Assembly (NCBI GenBank): GCA_963855995.1
Contig: OY979716.1
Span: 123,008,237 to 123,072,236 of the forward strand
DNA from: Muricea muricata
Lineage: Eukaryota > Cnidaria > Anthozoa > Malacalcyonacea > Plexauridae
Length of the DNA stretch: 64,000 nt
Reading direction: 5' to 3'
This document shows, in pieces, positions 57,837-64,000 of this stretch. Position numbers and translations under genes: made by a program. Numbering within the stretch: the stretch's first letter is position 1; the number at the start of each line of letters is the position of its first letter. A model generated the notes under the pieces. It was given only the letters and a program-made list of their open reading frames with translations, had not been told where the DNA came from and searched no databases.

Positions 57837-58272
57837 GGTTGTTCGAAGCCGTTACTTAAACGGTGGTTAAGCTCAAAATAGAAACCAAGTTTATAGATTC
57901 ATTCAACAACTAAAAGTTTTAAACCTCAATAGAATGATTATGCTTACAACTACAATCAGTGACAAAACTGTTTTGCACAGTTGCTTCTCAACCTACAAGT
58001 AACCGAATTTTTAGAGAGTTGCTTAGATAAAGCAGACCCCTCCCTCCCCCCACCCTAAACAATGTTGTTGGTTTTGTATACAACATTTTGTGTCACGGGG
58101 GGTCAAATATATAGCAGTGTAGTGTTATTTGATATTTTGTCCAGAGTGTTTTGGCACTGATTGTACATATTTACTGCAAAATATTTAAGTTAACTGTTTA
58201 ACGAGTGATGTAAGAGTGTTATTTAATTTTGACTTATCCACCGTTTACGCTAAACGGGCTTCAAACAACCAC
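57837..58272. mobile_element. MITE with GGTTGTTCGAAGC ends, unit C
   Basis: Inverted ends GGTTGTTCGAAGCCGTTACTT and GCTTCAAACAACC with ACGGTGG / CCACCGT inside. Units A and B lack it. The target duplication is not clear. Contains another element at 57,953-58,163. Confidence 0.7.
57953..58163. mobile_element. TA-flanked MITE nested in 57,837-58,272
   Basis: 211 bp with ends CAATCAGTGACAAAACTG... and ...GGCACTGATTG, flanked by TA. Interior C-rich tract, CAATGTTGTTGG core and G-rich tract, as in 14,177 and 37,691. Confidence 0.8.
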
Positions 58273-58447
58273 TTATTTGTCTTGTGCTTTTAGGGTTTTT
58301 CTCCGGGTACATCTCCCTCTGTACAAACCACGCATAAAGGACAACCGAGGGCCACTATGTTATCAGTATCCATAATACTGTCATGTGTTACCCTCGTAAA
58401 TAATTCAGTTGCTAATTGTACTGTGAAGGCTCAGGAAATATCTACTT

Positions 58448-58750
58448 ATTAGTATTTTTACACAAGTGAACATAAGAAATCCGACGTTGTGATTGGACTA
58501 ATATGACCTGACATTCCTTTATATTCACCTACAGGTGAATATAACATTAAAAACAAGTTTACAAAATGGCGACTAGCCGCCGTTTTGTACAAATTACGGA
58601 CAAAGAAATAAACAAAATTAAAATAACTTGTGTAAAAATACTAAAACAATTATTCGCCTCAGGCTCGGTGATTATCGGGGAATATTCACCTCGACTTCGT
58701 CTCGGTGAATATTCCCCGATAATCACCTCGCCTTCGGCGAATAATTGTTA
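58448..58750. mobile_element. Hairpin-ended MITE, unit C (inverse orientation)
   Basis: Same family as 9,871-10,173. Near-perfect hairpin at 58,645-58,750 around the loop CGACTTCGTC. Unit B has the uninterrupted CTACTTAATGTGAGC. TTA may be the target duplication. Confidence 0.75.
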
Positions 58751-60183
58751 AATGTTAACACATTTTTGCCATTGACCTTCTGAAACAATAATGGTCAGAG
58801 TGTTTATGATTTGTCGTTAATAGAAACAAGTTTTCTGAAGTGTCTTTTGTCAATTTCAATAATATAATTATTTATTTTTGTCCTTAATTGAAAATGTTAT
58901 TCAGCCAATCACAATACCTGATCAGACAGTACTTTTGTACAATGACTGATTGAGCAAGATTTAGCATACGATAGAGTCCTGGGGTGATCGCAGGCTCAGA
59001 TTCATAATATATATACGTAAATAAATACATGTACTATACATAACAGAAAGCATCGCCCCAAATTCAAACTTGAATTGAAAACTATATCTAAAAAATAACA
59101 CATGATTCAGGCAGATAAACTGAGTTACCAGGAGCCATGAACCCAGGTGCTTTAGTCCCAACCTTATTTTGCTGAGATAAGCCTTAATATAGTACTAGAT
59201 TTCTCTCAAAAATGTGTCAAATGCTATTTCAGAGATCCACGTTTTAAAAAAGGTTAGGGGAGCATGACCCCAGAGCCTCCAGCTGGCCGATGTCTTTGGC
59301 ACTTGAATACAGCCAGAACTATTTATTCCTGTTTTAAAAAGCTTCTGTAGTTCCTGGTTACATTTGTGATGGAGTACATGTGGAAATGGTTTTCAGTCAG
59401 AACTCTGACAACTGAAAATTATATACATAAAATCTGCAAACGTATTGCACAATGCATAAAAAACTACAAATAAATACACATATGTATATCAGTGTATATA
59501 TTAGTTGCATGATTACTAAGATTCTAGTCCCACAATAAATATTTTCAAATATTACCCTCAAAACCGCACACTCGATCATTTTCCTTTTAACAACATTTTC
59601 TGTTCCAGTTGAAACCATACAATCATATAACCACAAAACTAAAATAGGGCCCCCTTAAACTTGCCATGAAGGGCCTTGCTTGAAAAAGTTGATAATTTAA
59701 GTTCATATTTGTCTCTGATTCTCTGATCACTTTTTTATCTCATAATCCAATTGTTAATTCACTCCTTCCCCTAATTTAAGCACTGAAAGTGATGTCTTAA
59801 AAAAGTGCTAATTACCTGCTTTACCATAAGGCAATTACATGCGGGACACGGAACAAACAAGTAAAGGTTTGAAACTCAGAAATCTTGGAGCTACTGTAAT
59901 ATATACAAAAGACCATATACTGCATTTGTCATGTTGTAACCTGAGATCAGGCCTGTATTTTTCTTGTGTTGGTGATGGACAGATAAGGGAATTAGAGGCT
60001 TGATAAGATGCTATGAAAAATCTGAGCAATGTTACACCAGGTTATGGTTGCAATCCTCACTGGCTTATGTCTAGCAACAGTACAGTTATCACATTTTATG
60101 CATTGTTTTAATTGATTAATTGTGGATAATAGTTGTACATATGATTAAATTGTTGTACATATAGTAGTTGTACATATGATTAA

Positions 60184-60184
<1 letters not shown>

Positions 60185-60232
<48 letters not shown>
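60185..60232. repeat. (TTG)n microsatellite
   Basis: About 16 uninterrupted TTG units in unit C, about five at the same place in unit B (35,645-35,659); the surrounding block is missing from unit A. Confidence 0.9.
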
Positions 60233-60233
<1 letters not shown>

Positions 60234-61565
60234 AAACTGCACAAAATGGGCAGAAATTAGGACCAGATTATGGATCAGGGGTTGAAAATCCTGCAAACAT
60301 GTACTAATAAAGATTATATAAATTATTTCCAGCCATCTGCCATGTCTTTCTATAAAACACATAGCTAGTGTTAAAACTTCCTGGCACTGGTGCAAGCTTT
60401 CCTGTGAGTGTCGCTCATTTGCTTGCCTACTTTCATCACCAGTGATGTCGCCAGGGAGGGAACTGATGAGGATAAGCCCTCTAGTTCTTTTAATAATTGA
60501 CTTTGAGATTTTTCTAAACCTTAACTGAAAAGTGTGTTGCTTTAGATTATAAATAAACCTGCCTGAAAATGCTAAAAAGCATTTAAGAGACCCAAGAAAA
60601 AAAATTCTTGGGGGAGGATGCCCCTCTCCTCTGGCAATGCCACTGATAATCCCAGGTTAGGTCTCCCCATTCAATTGAGATATCCAGCCTATCAACAAAT
60701 TTTGGTTTGTGGATTTCAAGTGCTCAAGTGTATTTGCATTTGTCTACTTGCTATAGTTCTTTATTACATTTGCCACAACTGTAGTTGCTAATGATAACTG
60801 CAGAGCTGCATTAGTTTCGTTGAAATTACAGAGTTCAGTGGATTTTGAAAATTGTTAATATAACAACCCAGACTGCAAAGGTTGAAAATTGTGCGCCCGA
60901 GATTTACAAAATGTAGTAAAAAATATATACAGAAGACATCAAAATGCGCACCTGATATCTGGCTGGCGCAGTACAAACTTTCCACTCTGGTATTCAAATA
61001 TTGTGTAGAATGATATAAATTATTTTCAAACGTGTATACCCACAAATTATATGCTTACTAATAAAATTACTGTGTTAGTCTGTTTCACCTGGACAAGATC
61101 TCGCAGTGTCAGTACAACAATCCGTGTCATCTTCAATTTGATTATTTTGATCATCAGCTTCCTCTTCCAGAATCTCATCCATTTTCACATGACAAACATC
61201 ATATTAGAAGCGGTGGTTTTATGAATTGCAGCTTTACAGCATGAACTACATGAAGTATTGGCATTATTTACTTATCCGCTGTCATAACAACGCAGGCGTT
61301 ACACTGACCGCAAGCAAGCGGAGTGTATTGCAGGCATTACTTTATGTATAATCCAATAAGGGACTTGTCAGAAATTAACAGGGGGGGTGGAAACGTGGGG
61401 AGGGTCATAGCTTTTTAAGATCCTAAAAAAGGGAGGGTGAAGAAAAAATGAGCTGCTATTAAGGGGAGGGTCATTCAAATTTATTCTTATGCTCGTACAG
61501 TTGTTAGTACACAGTATAAAAAAGTTCAGTATAAATAGATTAGAAAAAAATGGGACCAGCTAAAC

Positions 61566-62688
61566 GGAGAGTTATGAAGTGGAGAGTTATCTTGGAGAGT
61601 TATCATTTTGTTCGAACCACGCCCAATTTTTAAAACAGCCAAACCCAATTTCTTAACTCTCCTGATGTTTACCTGAATTAACATGAGAGAGTTATGTTTT
61701 TACATAACTCTCTCTCTCTCTCTCATCAACATTATGAAGATGTTAGAGAGTTATCATTTTTTATAACTCTCTGTGCTCACGATTGAGGAGATGAAGAGAG
61801 TTATTACTGTTTGGTTGAGAGGAGTACAATTATTTCATTAATTGCAATGCATTTCACTGCAGTACAATTAATGATTTTTCCAAAACGACGAAATGGTGGG
61901 AAAGTCGAATGGCCGAATTTGAAAATTTTGCCAAATCGGACTTGGCTCGGCGGCCGTATAATTACCTATAATACTAACACTTTACAGTAACAGTTGACAG
62001 CAGAAAACTTTAGCTAGGAGTACGGGTAAGTAAACAGATATTCGGTAGTTTTTATTATTGTTTTAACTTTCAGGAAAACTTTTAAACAAACAGGCCCCCA
62101 AAAAATATCTAATGCGCCGAAAATGCAGATAAAGGCTAAATAAAACCTTTCAAATCCTTCAAAACCTGTTCAGACTTACCTAGCATCAATCACGTTTACA
62201 TAATCATAAGCTAAAATCAGTGATAATCAGCGATAATCATAAGCGAAGAAAGAAAGCCTTGGCGTTGGGTAATATACAGCAATAGCGAAGCCAGCCCGAC
62301 AATTTGGTCATGCTATGCAATAAATTTAAATCATTATCTTTATTCATTTCCTTAGAAATTGATTCCTTATACGCTCTATAAATATAGAAAAATTTGCATT
62401 TGCATTACCAAATGTCGGGCTGGCTTCGCCACTGATATACAGAAAGTAATATAGTGATTAGAACGAATGTATTGTAGGGTAGAGTTATGAAAAAATGATA
62501 ACTCTCTAACATCTTCATAATGTTAACAAGAGAGAGTTACGTAGAAATATAACCCTCTTATGTTAGCTTAAGTAAACATCGGAAGAGTTAACAAATTGGG
62601 CGTGGTCGTTTGGAAAGATGGGCGTGGTTGGGACATAACTCTCCAAAATCATAACTCTCCGAGATAACTCTCCATTTCATAACTCTCC
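61566..62688. mobile_element. Foldback-like element with GAGAGTTAT repeats
   Basis: Long inverted ends (roughly 250 bp) built from GGAGAGTTAT words at 13-17 base spacing. Further in are ACCACGCCCAA and a (CT)n run with AACATTATGAAGATGTTAGA on the left, and their complements on the right. A convincing target duplication is not seen. Confidence 0.75.
62280..62434. mobile_element. hAT-type MITE, 155 bp, perfect 8-bp duplication
   Basis: Ends CAATAGCGAAGCCAGCCCGA and the near complement ending GGCTTCGCCACTG. Flanked on both sides by ATATACAG (62,272-62,279; 62,435-62,442). The innermost level of a three-element nest. Confidence 0.88.
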
Positions 62689-63298
62689 CATTAGTCATAC
62701 CCGAAAAAAATAGTGCTATGTTTAGTTCAAATATTATATAAAACACAACAACAAAAACAATCAAAGCATATGACAACTATTTTACATGTAAGTTATTAAC
62801 ATGCAATGTCAAATAAACATATTTTAGAATGAAAATGTATTGAGTTTTATAGTGTAAACGTTTTATGTGTGTAACTAAACTGAACTTTTGTATTCAATCA
62901 CCTGATGATAGAGGGGAGGGTCATGGTGTTTCATGTTAGGCCCAAGGGGAGGGTAAAGAAATTTCGTTCCTATTGCTTAGATGGGTCACCTCATTTCCAA
63001 CCTTAAGTTCAATATTTCCACCCCATCTTCCCCCCCCCCCCTGTTAATTTCTGACAAGTCCCTAATTATACTAAAAAGTTGGCAACTCCCTGCCGTCATT
63101 TCACCTATACGATTTATATAATAAAAACATACAAGCACAAATACTTCAACTTCAACACGGAAACTTAGAAAAAAAACTAACTCTACAAAAACATTGATTT
63201 CTTTAGACTATTTATTTCAGAACCATCCTCAGAGATGAAAAACTAGATTCATAGATTCATATTAATCTGACACTGCAGAGAACAACGAAAAATTCGTT

Positions 63299-63369
63299 GT
63301 CTCGAGCGGGATTCGAACTTGCATCTTCGGGTTTCTAGACCGCCGCTCTACCAATTGAGCTATCGAGTC
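63299..63369 (-). repeat. tRNA-derived SINE head, copy 1
   Basis: 71 nt that folds as a cloverleaf: acceptor GACTCGA/TCGAGAC (one mismatch), D arm GCTC-AATTGGTA-GAGC, anticodon loop CTAGAAA (AGA), T loop TTCGAAT. The anticodon stem has mismatches at both ends, and the variable loop is short although an AGA anticodon would mean tRNA-Ser, which needs a long arm. The same downstream tail occurs in the other copies, so SINE head and not a working tRNA gene. A and B boxes are intact. Confidence 0.75.
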
Positions 63370-63534
63370 AACTAGGATTGGTAGCGAGTCTTATCCAATT
63401 TAAGTGCACGAAATGTTTTCGTGACGACTTAACGCTTGTCTTTGAGGACGCGCAGTGTTCAGAGATATCCTCAGAGATATGAACAACTAGATTCATATTA
63501 ATCTGACACTGCAGAGAACAACGAAAAATTCGTT

Positions 63535-63605
63535 GTCTCGAGCGGGATTCGAACTCACATCTTCGGGTTTCTAGACCGCCGCTCTACCAATTAAGCTATC
63601 GAGTC
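63535..63605 (-). repeat. tRNA-derived SINE head, copy 2
   Basis: Same 71-nt cloverleaf, with one D-stem change (GCTT). Preceded on the plus strand by the same TTCATATTAATCTGACACTG tail. Confidence 0.75.
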
Positions 63606-63689
63606 AACTGGGATCAAACGCAAGCGTTAAGTTGTCACGAAAATATTTCGTGCATTTAAATTGGATAAGACTCGCTACCAATCCCAGTT

Positions 63690-63760
63690 GACACGATAGC
63701 TCAATTGGTAGAGCGGCGGTCTAGAAACCCGAAGATGCGAGTTCGAATTCCGCTCGAGAC
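63690..63760 (+). repeat. tRNA-derived SINE head, copy 3 (inverted)
   Basis: Same cloverleaf on the plus strand, with GACACGA acceptor and a T-arm change (TTCGAATTCCGC). Forms a large inverted repeat with copy 2, including the flank CACGAAAATATTTCGTGC. Confidence 0.75.
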
Positions 63761-64000
63761 AACGAATTTTTCGTTGTTCTCTGCAGTGTCAGATTAATAT
63801 GAATTTAGACTATTTGACAAGTATTTTTTCGCTTTGAAACAATTGCAAACATGAGAATTTTAAGAAAATACAAACGTTTTTCGACCTTGAAATGGAGAAC
63901 AGTTTTGAGGATGCACAAAACCTGCCTGACGTCACATTTCCTAAAGATTTCATTGGCAGATTAAATAAACTAACTTTTCGCGGGAACATCAAATTTTTCT
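63761..64000. other. Right edge, nothing recognised
   Basis: SINE tail to about 63,805, then AT-rich sequence without a convincing exon. Confidence 0.4.

Larger units (their letters stand above)
43829..61182 (-). pseudogene. AGGF1: AGGF1 copy C (exons 1-8, exon 2 broken)
   Basis: Exons: 61089-61182, about 51420-51730, 50500-50540, 49123-49155, 47246-47302, 45596-45712 and 44364-44649 (OCRE), 43829-43970 (FHA start). Exon 2 has an in-frame TGA (plus-strand TCA at 51,621-51,623) and a SINE insertion at its 3' end that removes the donor. FHA exons 9 and 10 are missing since unit C ends at 43,776. OCRE exons 6 and 7 remain open, so a downstream start could still in principle give an OCRE fragment. 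Likely a pseudogene. Confidence 0.82.
43776..61206. repeat. Segmental duplication unit C
   Basis: Matches unit A from 2,667 to about 13,712, so it contains AGGF1 exons 8 to 1 and stops just upstream of exon 1. It is longer than A because of private insertions: 44,909-45,353, 47,466-47,648, 49,521-50,440, 51,259-51,427, 52,905-57,392, 57,837-58,272 and about 58,448-58,750. Lectin and nuclease exons are absent. Confidence 0.9.
61359..63063. mobile_element. Inverted-repeat element holding nested elements
   Basis: Ends AGGGACTTGTCAGAAATTAA and its complement, each followed by a G- or C-rich run and (T)GGAAA. Subterminal GGGAGGGTCAT and GGGAGGGT(A/G)AAG words repeat inside. Contains the elements at 61,566-62,688 and 62,280-62,434. 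No ORF of significance. Confidence 0.8.

Noticed and set aside
60180..60395. Minus-strand frame ending in a run of Thr
   Set aside because: Produced by the TTG microsatellite.
63299..63760. Three functional tRNA genes
   Set aside because: Mismatched anticodon stem, wrong variable arm for an AGA anticodon, and a shared SINE tail.

Overview
The window looks like intron-rich, AT-rich metazoan nuclear DNA. It has short exons with GT-AG borders, many kinds of small DNA transposons, a tRNA-derived SINE, a LINE, and relics of Ty3/gypsy and Harbinger elements. An AGGF1 orthologue, an H-type lectin exon and this mix of repeats suggest a marine invertebrate, most likely a cnidarian. That placement is inference; nothing here is diagnostic.

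The window is dominated by a direct tandem duplication of a segment of about 19-20 kb. Unit A runs from about 2.67 to 24.35 kb, unit B from about 24.35 to 42.50 kb, and unit C from about 43.78 to 61.21 kb. A second partial copy (42.50-43.78 kb) joins B to C. Units A and C share the AGGF1 exons. Units A and B share the region upstream of AGGF1, a small plus-strand ORF, the lectin exon and a nuclease-like gene. B and C are each missing one end.

Gene content: (1) AGGF1 (coiled coil, OCRE, FHA) lies on the minus strand. In unit A ten exons from 13,693 down to 471 join in frame for 412 codons; the FHA end and the G-patch would lie beyond the left edge. Copy B keeps only exons 1-5 and has a stop in exon 2. 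Copy C keeps exons 1-8, but exon 2 has a different stop and a SINE insertion. (2) A minus-strand multi-exon gene carries a staphylococcal-nuclease-like domain (unit B, 42.5-40.3 kb). Its unit A counterpart (23.4-21.4 kb) is scrambled by deletions. (3) An H-type lectin exon follows on the same strand in both units, and intron phase would allow it to be the last exon of the nuclease gene. (4) A 43-codon plus-strand ORF is preserved in units A and B.

Most of the rest is transposons. Because the units are paralogous, many insertions in one unit have a clean empty site in another, which fixes their borders and target duplications. Notable ones are a foldback element with minisatellite arms and a perfect 9-bp target duplication, a 4.5-kb hAT-like element with two further elements nested in it, a three-level nest at 61.4-63.1 kb, and a family of TA-flanked MITEs. 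I see no bacterial operon, CRISPR array or virus. The best candidate for something undescribed is the possible nuclease plus H-type lectin gene; the best-supported observation is the triplicated AGGF1 locus with independent decay of two copies.
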